DNA of 64,000 bases, taken from contig NZ_CP077093.1 in NCBI RefSeq assembly GCF_014268755.2, positions 3,460,001 to 3,524,000 on the forward strand, given 5' to 3'. The notes under the pieces were generated by a model. The model was not told the origin of the DNA and did not search any database. It saw nothing but the letters and a program-made list of their open reading frames with translations. Below, one piece after another: positions 44,732 through 53,608 of this stretch. Within the stretch, counting starts at the first letter, position 1, and every line of letters begins with the position of its first letter. Origin of the DNA: Pseudomonas vanderleydeniana (GTDB lineage: Bacteria; Pseudomonadota; Gammaproteobacteria; Pseudomonadales; Pseudomonadaceae). Made by a program: the position numbers and the translations under genes.

Positions 44732-47200
44732 CTAGAAGTTGTAGCTCAGGCTGGTGTAGTAGAACGCCCCCTGGGCCCCTTCGGGACTGGTGATCGAGTA
44801 CTTGGGGACGCCATAGAGTTGCGTGCCGCTGGCCTTGTCCGGATAACTGTCGAACAGGTTGATCGCGCCGACCGACACCTTGAGGGACTTGTTGAAGGTG
44901 TAAGACACGTCCAGGTCGGTGACCCACTGTGCACTGTAGGTCTGGTCCAGGGTCGGGTTGGTGGCGTTCAGGCTCTTCCATTCGCCATAGCGGCGCTGGG
45001 CGATGGTCACGCCCCAGTTGTCATACAGCCAGTTGGCGCTCAGGGTCAGCTTGGAATCCGGCGTCCCGTCCTCGATCAGGCCCTGGGTGGCGCGCCCGAT
45101 GATTTGCGAGCCGCTGATCCCGCCGACGTCGCGTAGCGCGGTGATGGTGGTGTTGTTCTTGCTGAAACCGCTGCTCAGGTTCAGCCGCCCCCATTGCTGC
45201 AGGTCCAGTTGGTAGTTGCCGGTCAGCTCGACGCCGTCGGTGCGGGTGTCGGCGATGTTGGTGTAGAACGCCGCACTCTGGATATTGGCGTAGGGCGTAC
45301 CAGCAAAGATCGGCGAGACAACCGAGGCGGGCAGCTGGTCGGAGAGGGTGATGCGATTGGAAATGTCGATCCGGTAGGCGTCCACCGTCACCGAGGCATT
45401 GGGCAGCGGGCGCCAGACCAGGCCCAGGGAGTAGTTTTTCGATTCTTCCGGTTTCAGCGCCTTGCCGCCGAGCAGTTGCGCCTCGGGGCTGTCGGCACGC
45501 AGTGTGCGCTGCTGGACCTCGACATAGTTGCCGCTGCCCGGTGGTTGCTCCACCACCTGGACGCTGAAGGATGACATGCCGCTCTGTACCAGCGAGGGCG
45601 CGCGATAGCCCGTGCTGGCGGTGGCCCGGGCGGCCAGTTCGGGGGTGAAGTCATAGCGCAGCGAGAGTTTGCCGTTGGTGGTATCCCCGAAGTCCGAGTA
45701 GTGCTCGGTGCGCACGGCCACGCCCGCCTGGAATTTCTCGGTGACCTGGCCCTCGATGTCGAAGTAGGCACCCAGCACCTTGCGATCCAGGGAGGCGGCG
45801 TCGACCTGGGTGATCCCGGAGTAGTAGCCCGGCAGGCGCCTGCCGGTAATCGGGTCGATCGTGTTGAAAAGAGGACCATTCTGCCAGCCGGCGGCTTCGC
45901 CGGCGGTCAACTCGTAGTTCTCCTTGCGCCAGGCCAGCCCGGCGGAGAGAGTCAACGGTTTGGCCAGCAGGTCGGTGGGGAAGTCACGGACCCAGTCCAG
46001 GGTGAGGTTGGTCTGGTCGGCTTCACGCTTGCCGGTGTAGATGTTGCTGGGGCTGTTGACGCCCCAGCTCGGGTTGATCGCGTTGCGATCGTCCGAGGTC
46101 AGGCTGTTGTCGCCGTGGTTGATTGCCAGGTCGAACTTGCCCAGGCGTTCATCTTCCCAGCGCAGGCCTCCGGTGACGGCATAGTCTTCCAGGGAGTAGC
46201 GAGTGACCGGCAGCCGGCCATCAGGGTAGCGCTGCAAGGCCACGCTGCCGTAATTGCTGCGCAGAGCCGTGGGCGGATCGAAGAAACCCTCGGAGTCGGT
46301 GTTCTTGTGTGAGTAGGTGGCAAAGCCATAGGCGGTCAGCCCCTGGCCAAGACCCATTTCACTGTTGACGATGAAGTTGTACTGGTCGGAAACCCCGTTG
46401 GTGCCCCAGTTCCAGGTGCGATAGCGGTTGTTCTGCTCGCGTGGGGTGTTGGTGCTGGTGTCGCCGGGGTAGAAGATCCTGTTGTCCGGGTTGGTGTTGC
46501 TGGCCGGGTCCTGGCTACCGGCATCGAAGCTCAGTGTCAGGAAGCCGTCGTTGGGCAGGGAAAAGCCCTTCCAGCCGCTGTACTTGCGTTGCAGGCCATC
46601 GCCCTTGTCATATCCGCCGAAGCGGTAACCGATGTTGCCGCCTTCGTCCTTTTCCTTGAGCACGATGTTGATCACTCCGGCGATGGCGTCGGAGCCGTAC
46701 TGGGCGGCGGCGCCATCACGGAGGATTTCCACGCGCTCGATGGCACTCAACGGGATCAGGCTGATATCGACTGCTGCCGCGCCACGGCCGTTGGCCAGGC
46801 TCTGGCGGGTGATGTTGGCGCTGGTATGGCGTCGCTTGCCATTGACCAGCACCAGGACCTGGTCGGTCGCCAGGCCGCGTAGCGATGCCCCCTGGGCAAT
46901 GGAGCCGGCAAATGCGCCCTGGGGAGATTGCGGCATGGTGAAGGAGGGCGACAGGGCGGTGAGGGCGCCTGAGAGGTCGCTGGCACCGGTCTCCTGCAGT
47001 TGCTTGCCGGAGAGGACGTCCACCGGTGCGGCACTCTCCAGCGCGGTGACGTCGCTGCGGCGGGTGCCGAGCACCACTACCGTGTCGAGCTGGTCCTTGT
47101 CGGCTGAGGGTTTGGAGGACGATTCGGCAGCGAAAGCGGGCACGGCAAGGCTGCCAATGACCAGCGCGACGGCGCCGGCCAACGGGTGACGATGGAACAT
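44732..47200 (-). CDS. TonB-dependent outer-membrane receptor
   Basis: The 822-residue receptor has a signal peptide (about 1-24, ending AFAAE) and a plug domain beginning DTVVVLGTRRSDVTAL. The plug carries the motif IERVEILRDGAAAQYGSDAIAGVINIVLK. A large beta barrel follows, ending in an aromatic C-terminus (YTSLSYNF). It should bring a scarce ligand across the outer membrane with TonB energy. Its place among sulfonate-type ABC genes suggests an organosulfur ligand, as known for SftP. No sigma-54 motif was found directly upstream, so it may be transcribed with the receptor gene before it. Confidence 0.92.
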   Translation of the reverse strand: MFHRHPLAGAVALVIGSLAVPAFAAESSSKPSADKDQLDTVVVLGTRRSDVTALESAAPVDVLSGKQLQETGASDLSGALTALSPSFTMPQSPQGAFAGSIAQGASLRGLATDQVLVLVNGKRRHTSANITRQSLANGRGAAAVDISLIPLSAIERVEILRDGAAAQYGSDAIAGVINIVLKEKDEGGNIGYRFGGYDKGDGLQRKYSGWKGFSLPNDGFLTLSFDAGSQDPASNTNPDNRIFYPGDTSTNTPREQNNRYRTWNWGTNGVSDQYNFIVNSEMGLGQGLTAYGFATYSHKNTDSEGFFDPPTALRSNYGSVALQRYPDGRLPVTRYSLEDYAVTGGLRWEDERLGKFDLAINHGDNSLTSDDRNAINPSWGVNSPSNIYTGKREADQTNLTLDWVRDFPTDLLAKPLTLSAGLAWRKENYELTAGEAAGWQNGPLFNTIDPITGRRLPGYYSGITQVDAASLDRKVLGAYFDIEGQVTEKFQAGVAVRTEHYSDFGDTTNGKLSLRYDFTPELAARATASTGYRAPSLVQSGMSSFSVQVVEQPPGSGNYVEVQQRTLRADSPEAQLLGGKALKPEESKNYSLGLVWRPLPNASVTVDAYRIDISNRITLSDQLPASVVSPIFAGTPYANIQSAAFYTNIADTRTDGVELTGNYQLDLQQWGRLNLSSGFSKNNTTITALRDVGGISGSQIIGRATQGLIEDGTPDSKLTLSANWLYDNWGVTIAQRRYGEWKSLNATNPTLDQTYSAQWVTDLDVSYTFNKSLKVSVGAINLFDSYPDKASGTQLYGVPKYSITSPEGAQGAFYYTSLSYNF

Positions 47201-47248
47201 GGGAAAATTCCTTTCAGCTGGAAAATGTTATTTGCCGACCCCGCTTTT

Positions 47249-47302
47249 GGACTGCCCCCCAAGGGTTGGATAAGTATCCAACTTTGTGGGCAGTCCTTTT
47301 TT
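47249..47302. promoter_or_regulatory. Nested cruciform upstream of the receptor gene
   Basis: An outer 9-bp stem GGACTGCCC ... GGGCAGTCC (47249-47257/47288-47296) encloses a second perfect 8-bp stem GTTGGATA-AG-TATCCAAC (47265-47282). TTTTTT follows on the plus strand. It lies 48 bp upstream of the receptor ATG, within its likely 5' leader. It reads as a terminator only for plus-strand transcripts. Confidence 0.6.
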
Positions 47303-47402
47303 GTGGCAGCCGGCTTGCTGGCGATAGCGGTACGACTGCCTCCACTGAAAGCGGTGGATGGCCGCCTTCGGCGGATCGACAGCAAGCCGGCTCTCACAGG
47401 GC
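47303..47402. repeat. REP inverted pair (REPIN-like)
   Basis: GTGGCAGCCGGCTTGCTGGC at the left end and GACAGCAAGCCGGCTCTCAC near 47381-47400 are inverted copies of one REP type. A smaller hairpin (GGCCGCCTTCGGCGG) lies between them. Confidence 0.7.
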
Positions 47403-47432
47403 AGCGCGGCGGGCGTGGGATGGTGTGTATCG

Positions 47433-49706
47433 TTAGAAGCGGCTGGTGACGCTCAAGCCGACGGTACGGGGATCGCCATAGGTGACGACGTACTGCCCGG
47501 CGGTACCGTTGGGCCGGCCATGGACCTGGTAGCGGCGGTCGGTGACGTTGTCGATGAAGCCGGTAACGCTGAGCTTTTCATCCGGGCTGTACCAGGTCAG
47601 CCGGGTGTTGGCCAGGGTGTAGTGCGGCTGGCTGAGCAGTTTGTCGGCGCTGCTCTGGCGGTCTGCCAGGAAGTACTCCTTGTCGCGGTAGCTGACATCA
47701 CCGCTGGCCACCAGCTTGCCGCCGATCGCCAGCGGGAAGGTGTAGTCGGCGCCCAGCGAGACCACATTGCGCGGCGAACGGACGAAGCTGTTGCCGCTGT
47801 AGTCGCCAGTGACTGCGCCGGTAGTGGGGTTGATGTTCTTGAAGTCGGTGTATTCGGTATCCAGGAACGAGACAGCGGCGCGCAGGTGCAGGTAATCGGT
47901 GGGCTGGCCCTCGAGCTCCAGTTCAGCACCCTTGACCTTGCCCTTGGCGCCGTTGGTCAGTGCGGTAGTGAGCACGCCGTTGTTGACGGTCAGCAGGTTG
48001 ACCTGGATATCCGAGTAGTCGTAGTAGAAAACGTTGGCGTTGGCCGTGAGCCGGTGGTTGAACCACTCGGACTTGAGGCCGAGTTCGTAGGCGTCGAGCT
48101 GTTCCGGATCGACCGTGGTCAGTTGCGACAGGCTCGTGGACAGCCCAGTGTTGAAACCACCGGAGCGGAAACCGTGGGCATAGCGCAAGAACACCCGGAC
48201 GTTGTCGTTGATCCGGTATTCGGGGGTCAGGTCGTAGGTCCAGGCTTCCCAGGTCTTGTCTTCCTGGCGATTGCCATTGGTAGCGGTGCCCGCCAGCGGG
48301 ATCAGCGGGCCGTTGGCCGTGGCGCGGGTCAATTGAGTCAGGTCGAGGTCGATGTCTTTCTTTTCCTGGGTCCAGCGCAGGCCGCCGGTCACGCTGAAGT
48401 TGTCGGTGAAGTCGTAGGTCAGGTTGCCGAACAGCGCGTAGCTGTCGGTCTTGTGGGTGTAATTGAGGTTGCGCACATCCGTGACACCGCCGGTCTGGTT
48501 CGAACCCGTGCCATTGGGCGTCGTGCCGGGTGTGATGATTCGTGAGCCGTTGCTGTCGAGGTCCTCGTGGAAGTAGTGGGCACCGGCCAGCCAGCGCAGT
48601 GTTTCCTGCTGCGGCGAGGCCAGGCGTATTTCCTGGGAGTACTGGCGGTAGGCATTGTCGCTGTAACTGGTGCCGTTCACCTCGTAGGGGGTGTAGTCGG
48701 CGTCGCTGGTGGAGCGACCGCGAATATAGTCGTAGGCGCTGATCGAGGTCAGGGTGTAGTCGCCCAGGTGCCAGTTGAGGGTCAGCGAAGTGCCGTCATG
48801 GTCGAGGCGGGAGTCGTCATCGACGTTCTGGTCGACATTGCGTCCGGACGGGCGCTGGTAACCGACGTTGTAGTAGCGGCCAATCGGCAACGTGCCATTG
48901 GCGCCGTCGCCCTTGTATTCGCGGCTGTGGATCTTCAGCAGGGCATCCAGGTCGGGGTTGAGCTTGGCCAGGAACTGCAAGCGAATGGCCTTCTTGTTCA
49001 CGTCGCCATAGGTCGAGTCGTCGAAGCGGTTGTTCTGGAAGCCGTCGCGCTCTTCGGAATAGAGCGAGACTCGTGCTGCCAGACGGTCCTCCACCAGGGC
49101 GCCGCCGATGGCGCCGGTCAGGATACGATCGTTCCTGCTGCCGATGCCGAGGGTGGCGAAACCGTCGGTGTCGAAGGTCGGCTTCTTCGAAATGATGTTT
49201 ACCGCACCGGCCGTGGTGTTCTTGCCGTACAGCGTGCCTTGCGGGCCACGCAGGACCTCGATGCGCTCCAGGTCGAACAGCGGGCCGCCGCCAGCGATCG
49301 GTGCATTGAGGTACACGTCATCGGCGTAGATACCTACCGGAAAGACCGTCGCCGCACCGGTATCGCCGGTACCCAGGCCGCGGATGTACCAACGCGGACG
49401 GGCATCGCCATCCGGGTTCTTGGCCGAGACGTTGGGAATGAAGGTGGTAATGTCGCGCAGGTTGCGCGCGCCATCGGCGATCAGGTTGCTACCCTGGACC
49501 GCCGACACGGCCACCGGAACCTCTTGCAGGGTTTCCTCGCGGTGTTGGGCAGTGACGGTCACGGCTTTCAGGACCGGCTCGCTGGAGGTATTGGCCGCTT
49601 CATTGTCGGTGTTTTCTGCCGCCAGCGAAACTTCGTTGAACGTGCCGCCGGCGAGGGCCAGTGTGAGCCATAGGCTTCGGCTGATTGGATTAAGTGTGTG
49701 CATCAA
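47433..49706 (-). CDS. TonB-dependent outer-membrane receptor
   Basis: The 757-residue receptor has a signal peptide ending near SLAAEN (about 30) and a plug domain with AVTVTAQHREETLQEVPVAVS. IEVLRGPQGTLYGKNTTAGAVNIISKKP follows, which is typical of broad-family receptors that include many catabolic or sulfur-linked ones. The barrel ends with Phe (LSVTSRF). A sigma-54 type promoter lies 37 bp upstream and the enhancer palindrome about 190 bp further. It probably shares a role with the receptor encoded downstream. Confidence 0.92.
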   Translation of the reverse strand: MMHTLNPISRSLWLTLALAGGTFNEVSLAAENTDNEAANTSSEPVLKAVTVTAQHREETLQEVPVAVSAVQGSNLIADGARNLRDITTFIPNVSAKNPDGDARPRWYIRGLGTGDTGAATVFPVGIYADDVYLNAPIAGGGPLFDLERIEVLRGPQGTLYGKNTTAGAVNIISKKPTFDTDGFATLGIGSRNDRILTGAIGGALVEDRLAARVSLYSEERDGFQNNRFDDSTYGDVNKKAIRLQFLAKLNPDLDALLKIHSREYKGDGANGTLPIGRYYNVGYQRPSGRNVDQNVDDDSRLDHDGTSLTLNWHLGDYTLTSISAYDYIRGRSTSDADYTPYEVNGTSYSDNAYRQYSQEIRLASPQQETLRWLAGAHYFHEDLDSNGSRIITPGTTPNGTGSNQTGGVTDVRNLNYTHKTDSYALFGNLTYDFTDNFSVTGGLRWTQEKKDIDLDLTQLTRATANGPLIPLAGTATNGNRQEDKTWEAWTYDLTPEYRINDNVRVFLRYAHGFRSGGFNTGLSTSLSQLTTVDPEQLDAYELGLKSEWFNHRLTANANVFYYDYSDIQVNLLTVNNGVLTTALTNGAKGKVKGAELELEGQPTDYLHLRAAVSFLDTEYTDFKNINPTTGAVTGDYSGNSFVRSPRNVVSLGADYTFPLAIGGKLVASGDVSYRDKEYFLADRQSSADKLLSQPHYTLANTRLTWYSPDEKLSVTGFIDNVTDRRYQVHGRPNGTAGQYVVTYGDPRTVGLSVTSRF

Positions 49707-49742
49707 GTCTCTCCCCCTTGAAAGTATTGCTGAAGGGGCTTG

Positions 49743-49759
49743 AGCAGGGAGCGTGCCAA
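49743..49759 (-). promoter_or_regulatory. Sigma-54 type promoter for the TonB receptor gene
   Basis: The minus strand reads TTGGCACGCTCCCTGCT: TGGCACG is exact, GG and GC are 10 bases apart, and the -12 box is CTGCT. It lies 37 bases before the ATG at 49706. Confidence 0.75.
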
Positions 49760-50076
49760 GAATATTGGCTGTAGGTTTTTTTGTTGTTTAGTGTCTCTAA
49801 TTACTTGAAAAACAAAGGATATATTTTATTTTTTAACGTTATGGAAAGTTATGTTTCGAGCAAATGCCAAGTGCTTTGAAAGCAACTGAAGTGAGTTGCC
49901 GGGGATTCAGCAGAAGTTGCTTGGTAGGTGCTGCTGCAGCAGCAGTGGCTGCGATGGTGAGTGTTGCTGGGCAAGCAGTTGCGCTTGGGGGAAGAGTGAG
50001 GCTTACATGGTTATCGCCAGTCAGCGGAGCATCGCTGCGCTGGCTGGCGATTACGCCCGAATGAACAACAGGGTTT
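49760..50076. other. Regulatory region upstream of the TonB receptor gene
   Basis: No gene is seen. An AT-rich stretch (49775-49860) stands out against the GC-rich surroundings and could bend DNA between enhancer and promoter. The palindrome at 49929 and a REP-like hairpin at about 50008-50053 (TTATCGCCAGTCAGCGGAGC facing CGCTGGCTGGCGATTA) follow. Confidence 0.5.
49929..49944. promoter_or_regulatory. Palindromic enhancer candidate, copy B
   Basis: TGCTGCT-GC-AGCAGCA is a fully self-complementary 16-mer. It lies about 190 bp upstream of the -12 element at 49744-49745. Confidence 0.7.
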
Positions 50077-51135
50077 TCAGACCGCTACCCGGGACGTCGA
50101 TCCGATCACTTTCTCCAGGACACGGAAGTCGATCCACTCGCGTACGTCGAAACGCCGCGGAATGAATGCCCAGCGATGCAGGAAATCGGTGAAGTCCTGC
50201 AGGGCCTCGATCGAGCGCGCATCAAGAGTCGTGCGCAGGCGTCGGTGCGCATCCTCGCCGTAGGCGGCCGATACCCAGTATTCGCTGGTATTCAACTCGC
50301 GGGCGAGAAAGCGTCGGGTTTCTTCCGGATTGGCCCAGGCCCATTGCTCGGTGCGCAGCACGGTATCGACGATCTTCACGCTGGCATCGAAGTGCTCCTC
50401 CAGCAGATGGGTATCCACGGTCAGGGTCCGTGGCGTGCCGTTGTTCGAGCGGATCAGCGGGTCCGGGTGCGAGCCGGTGTCCACCACCACATGCAGGCCG
50501 AATTCATTGGCCAGGTGCACGGCATGGGCACCCTTGAGGAAGATCGCATCGATGTCGCCACGCAGCAGACCGATCAGCTCGTTGTTGCGGCGGCTGTAGT
50601 GAATGACCCCGAGGCTGATCTGCGAGCCATGGACGTAGGCCTTGGGATGGTCGCTGTAGGTGCCACCATAGGGATAGTCCACCAGCTCGACATCACTGAC
50701 GCTCAACCCTTCGAGCTTGAGGGCGTTCTCGAGCCCGCGCAGGGCCTGGGCACGAGTGAAGTCGATCTGTACATTGGCCCATTTCGGCACGCCAAAGCGC
50801 CGGTTCTTCAGGTCGCGAACAGTTCTGACGCCGCTTTCCGCAGTGGTCAGGATCAGTTGCACCTCATCGGTCCACGACAGACCCAGCACCCGCGTCTGCA
50901 CGCCGCTGGAGTAGGCCCAGATGGCCGGGATGTTGCCGCCGTGGCGCACCGAGTTCTGCAGGTGATGATCGTAGTGCGCCTCGCGAACCTCCCTTTCGCT
51001 GGACTCGCGCAGGGACTGGATGTTAGTGCCCCAGGGCTGAAAAGCCTCGGCCAGGCGCCCGGATTGCACGGCGATGCCAAGCCCCGTGGGGACCGGGCTA
51101 TGGGTGTACCAGAGCGTATCGAGTGGTTTGCTCAT
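50077..51135 (-). CDS. DszB-like protein with Ser at the catalytic Cys position
   Basis: This 352-residue cytoplasmic-type protein (no signal peptide) has the periplasmic-binding-protein-like fold shared by SsuA/NMT1 proteins and the desulfinase DszB. The N-terminus LDTLWYTHSPVPTG aligns with the DszB active-site segment, in which Cys27 is the nucleophile; here the position is Ser13. His54 and Arg64 keep the spacing (10 residues) of DszB His60 and Arg70 (HYDHHLQNSVRHGGNIP). It may be an inactive binder or may use other chemistry. It starts 35 bases after the very similar Cys-bearing paralogue. The ATG at 51135 follows GAAGG. Confidence 0.75.
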   Translation of the reverse strand: MSKPLDTLWYTHSPVPTGLGIAVQSGRLAEAFQPWGTNIQSLRESSEREVREAHYDHHLQNSVRHGGNIPAIWAYSSGVQTRVLGLSWTDEVQLILTTAESGVRTVRDLKNRRFGVPKWANVQIDFTRAQALRGLENALKLEGLSVSDVELVDYPYGGTYSDHPKAYVHGSQISLGVIHYSRRNNELIGLLRGDIDAIFLKGAHAVHLANEFGLHVVVDTGSHPDPLIRSNNGTPRTLTVDTHLLEEHFDASVKIVDTVLRTEQWAWANPEETRRFLARELNTSEYWVSAAYGEDAHRRLRTTLDARSIEALQDFTDFLHRWAFIPRRFDVREWIDFRVLEKVIGSTSRVAV

Positions 51136-51170
51136 AAAAGCCTTCAGTTCGAATCCATGAAGCCTGATGG

Positions 51171-52223
51171 TCAACCTGCCAGCGCGGCAGGGGTTTGCAG
51201 CAGCGACTCCAGTGGCCGGTGGTCGATCCAGTCACGTACGTCGAAGCTCTTGGGAATGAAGCGCCAGCGATGCAGGAAACCGGTGAAGTCCTGCAGGGCC
51301 GCGATAGCCTGCTCATCCAGCCCGGTACGCAGGCGTAGGTGGGCATCGTCGCCGTAGGCGGCATTGACCCAGTATTCGCTGCTGTTGGTTTCCCTGGCGA
51401 GGTAGCGACGGGTGTCTTCCGGATGGGTATGGGCCCAGCGCTCGGCGCGCAGCACCGAGTCGAGAATGCCCCGGGCGACGTCGAAATGCTGTTCCAGCAG
51501 GTTCAGGTCCACGGCCAGGGTGCGCGGAGTGCCGTTGTTGCTGCGAATCAGGGGTTCAGGGTGGGCGCCGGTGTCGATCACCGTGTGCAGGCCGAATTCA
51601 TGGGCATGACGGGCAGCGCTGGCGCCCTTGAGGAAAATCGCATCGACTTCGCCACGCAGCAGACCCAGCAGTTCCAGGTTGCGGCCCTCGCTCTGCCGGC
51701 CATTGACCGGTGTACCGGCAACCGTAAGCACCTGTGACTCGCTGAAGGTGCCACCATAGGTGTAGTTGACCACCTGCACGTCGCCGACCTGCAGGCCCTC
51801 GAGCTTGAGGGCGTTCTCCAGGCCACGCAGGGCCTGGGCACGGGTGAAGTCGATCTGCACACTGGCCCAGTCCGGCAGGCCGAATGTGCGGCCCTTGAGA
51901 TCCTTGACGGTCTTGATGCCGCTGTCCGGGCGGGTCAGGATCAACTGCACCTCGTCGGCCCAGGACAGGCCGATCACCCGGGTTTCGCGACCCTGGGCCC
52001 TGGCCCAGATGGCCGGGATGTTACCGCCATGGCGTACCGAGTTGCGCAGGGTGTGGTCGAAGTGCGATTCGCGCACGGCCTTGTCGCTGGACTCGCGCAG
52101 GGACTGCACTTCGGTGCCGAGGGCGCCGACGGTCTCCTGTAGCCAGCCCTTCTGTACGGCAATGCCGAGTCCGGTCGGGACCGGGCAGCGGGTGTACCAG
52201 AGCGTGTCGAGAGGTTGAGGCAT
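51171..52223 (-). CDS. DszB-like desulfinase-family protein
   Basis: The 350-residue protein has no signal peptide. It is a close paralogue of the gene that follows it and keeps Cys13 in LDTLWYTRCPVPTG, His54 and Arg64 in HFDHTLRNSVRHGGNIP. These match Cys27, His60 and Arg70 of DszB, the enzyme that releases sulfite from 2'-hydroxybiphenyl-2-sulfinate. Automatic annotation would call it an ABC substrate-binding protein, but it lacks export signals and sits 19 bases after an SsuD-like monooxygenase gene. A sulfinate or related compound is the inferred substrate. Confidence 0.78.
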   Translation of the reverse strand: MPQPLDTLWYTRCPVPTGLGIAVQKGWLQETVGALGTEVQSLRESSDKAVRESHFDHTLRNSVRHGGNIPAIWARAQGRETRVIGLSWADEVQLILTRPDSGIKTVKDLKGRTFGLPDWASVQIDFTRAQALRGLENALKLEGLQVGDVQVVNYTYGGTFSESQVLTVAGTPVNGRQSEGRNLELLGLLRGEVDAIFLKGASAARHAHEFGLHTVIDTGAHPEPLIRSNNGTPRTLAVDLNLLEQHFDVARGILDSVLRAERWAHTHPEDTRRYLARETNSSEYWVNAAYGDDAHLRLRTGLDEQAIAALQDFTGFLHRWRFIPKSFDVRDWIDHRPLESLLQTPAALAG

Positions 52224-52242
52224 GTTCTTGGCTCCGCAGCGC

Positions 52243-53406
52243 TCAGGCGCTGGCTTTCAAGTGAGGGGCGTCGACCGTGACGGCAGGGCGTTGGTGCACC
52301 AGCGGCAGGACTTCCTGGCCGATGCGCAGGGCTTCCTCCAGATGCGGGTTGCCGGCGAGGATGAAGGTCGAGAAACCAGCATCACGGTACTCGGCCAGGC
52401 GCTCGGCGATGTTCTGGTGGCTACCGACCAGTCCGACGGTGGGGCCGGGCTTGGCCTTGGCGAAACCGGCCCACAGGTTGGGGCCGATGATCAGGTCTTC
52501 GAAACGGTCGATGTTCTGGTGGTAGGCGGTCTGGCGTGCGCCGCCGACCGAGTCCGAACCACTGGTGAAACCCTTGGCCAGGGCGCTGCCGCGACCTTCG
52601 AGTTTGTCGAACTGGCGACGCAGGTCGGCCCAGGCCTGTTCCTCGGTTTCCCGGGCGAACAGATCGACGCGCAGGCCAAAGCGCACGCTGCGGCCCTGCT
52701 TGTCCGCCAGTTCGCGTACCCGTTCGATGTGCGGCTTGAGCTTGTCGATCGGCTCGGCCCAGTTCAGGTAGACATCGGCGTGTCGGGCCGCGACGTCGAG
52801 GGCTGCGTCGGAGAACCCGGAAAAGTACACGCCTGGCTTGCGTTCATCGTGCAGGCCGGGGGGCAGGGAACCGTTCTCCAGTTGATAGATATCACCGTCG
52901 TAGGAGAAGTGCTCGTTGTCCCACAGGCCCTGGATGATGTCGAGGAATTCGCCGGTGCGCCTGTAGCGCAGGTCGTGTTCGAGAAAGTCGCCGTGGGCGC
53001 GCTGGCTGGCCGGATTACCGCCGGTGATGATGTTCCAGTCCAGGCGGCCGCGACTGAGGTTCTGCAGGATGGCTGCCTGCTGCGCCGCATAGGCTGGCAG
53101 GGTCCAGGTGGCCTGGAAGGCGATCAGGAAACGGATGCGACGGGTTTCCCGGGCCAGCGCGGCGGCGGCGATCCATGGCTCGGGGCCGGTGGGCAACAGG
53201 GCGCCTTCGAAACCCGCCAGTTCGGCGGCCTTGGCTACCTGGGCGATGTAGTCGATGTAGGTGAAGTCGTCAGGCTCGCCATTGGGCAGGCGGCCAGGGG
53301 CGATATGGCCTGGACGATGATGGGCGCTGCCGCGGTTGTGCTTGTCGGTGCTCAACTGCGGGCCGTCGGTGCCCAGTGGCAGGCGCCAGAAAAATTCAGT
53401 GCTCAT
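52243..53406 (-). CDS. SsuD-like FMNH2-dependent monooxygenase
   Basis: The 387-residue LLM-class flavin monooxygenase has TEFFWRLPLGTDG, then FLIAFQATWTLPAYAAQQAA and LSRGRLDWNIITGGNPASQRAHGDF, the phosphate and flavin site pattern of SsuD-type enzymes. VGLVGSHQNIAERLAEY comes near the end. SsuD removes sulfite from alkanesulfonates using FMNH2 from a partner reductase, which is not encoded in the window. It is first in the operon with the two DszB-like genes. The ATG at 53406 follows GGGAG. Confidence 0.87.
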   Translation of the reverse strand: MSTEFFWRLPLGTDGPQLSTDKHNRGSAHHRPGHIAPGRLPNGEPDDFTYIDYIAQVAKAAELAGFEGALLPTGPEPWIAAAALARETRRIRFLIAFQATWTLPAYAAQQAAILQNLSRGRLDWNIITGGNPASQRAHGDFLEHDLRYRRTGEFLDIIQGLWDNEHFSYDGDIYQLENGSLPPGLHDERKPGVYFSGFSDAALDVAARHADVYLNWAEPIDKLKPHIERVRELADKQGRSVRFGLRVDLFARETEEQAWADLRRQFDKLEGRGSALAKGFTSGSDSVGGARQTAYHQNIDRFEDLIIGPNLWAGFAKAKPGPTVGLVGSHQNIAERLAEYRDAGFSTFILAGNPHLEEALRIGQEVLPLVHQRPAVTVDAPHLKASA

Positions 53407-53448
53407 GGGTGCTCCCGATTCAAGTGCACGGAGGGTTGGGTACCGATC

Positions 53449-53465
53449 TGCAACGGCCATGCCAC
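53449..53465 (-). promoter_or_regulatory. Sigma-54 type promoter for the SsuD-like/DszB-like operon
   Basis: The minus strand reads GTGGCATGGCCGTTGCA: TGGCA-T-G with TTGCA 4 bases on, and GG and GC 10 bases apart. It lies 43 bases before the ATG at 53406. Confidence 0.75.
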
Positions 53466-53469
53466 GTCC

Positions 53470-53497
53470 CTTGTGGGAGCCGGCCTGCTGGCGATGG
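53470..53497. repeat. Single REP copy
   Basis: CTTGTGGGAGCCGGCCTGCT followed by GGCGATGG matches the REP type near 47303. It lies between the sigma-54 promoter and the palindrome. Confidence 0.6.
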
Positions 53498-53520
53498 CGA
53501 GTGCCTGGGGGGGAGGAGGG

Positions 53521-53536
53521 TGCTGCTGTAGCAGCA
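53521..53536. promoter_or_regulatory. Palindromic enhancer candidate, copy C
   Basis: TGCTGCT-GT-AGCAGCA lies about 78 bp upstream of the -12 element at 53450-53451. A second imperfect palindrome, AGCAATGGTTGCT, lies just beyond it. Confidence 0.7.
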
Positions 53537-53608
53537 CCCCTTCAGCAATGGTTGCTCTGCACGCAACAAGTCCCCAGGGGCGGCGCTGTCTCTGTGAGAC
53601 CCTCTGTT

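Noticed and set aside
47201..47432. A sigma-54 promoter in front of the downstream TonB receptor gene
   Set aside because: No GG-N10-GC pair with adequate -24 or -12 context was found on the minus strand here, unlike the four other regions.
50077..52223. Calling the DszB-like proteins plain ABC substrate-binding proteins
   Set aside because: They have no signal peptide or lipobox, and two keep the DszB Cys-His-Arg pattern, so an enzyme of that fold is the better call. Localisation data could still overturn this.
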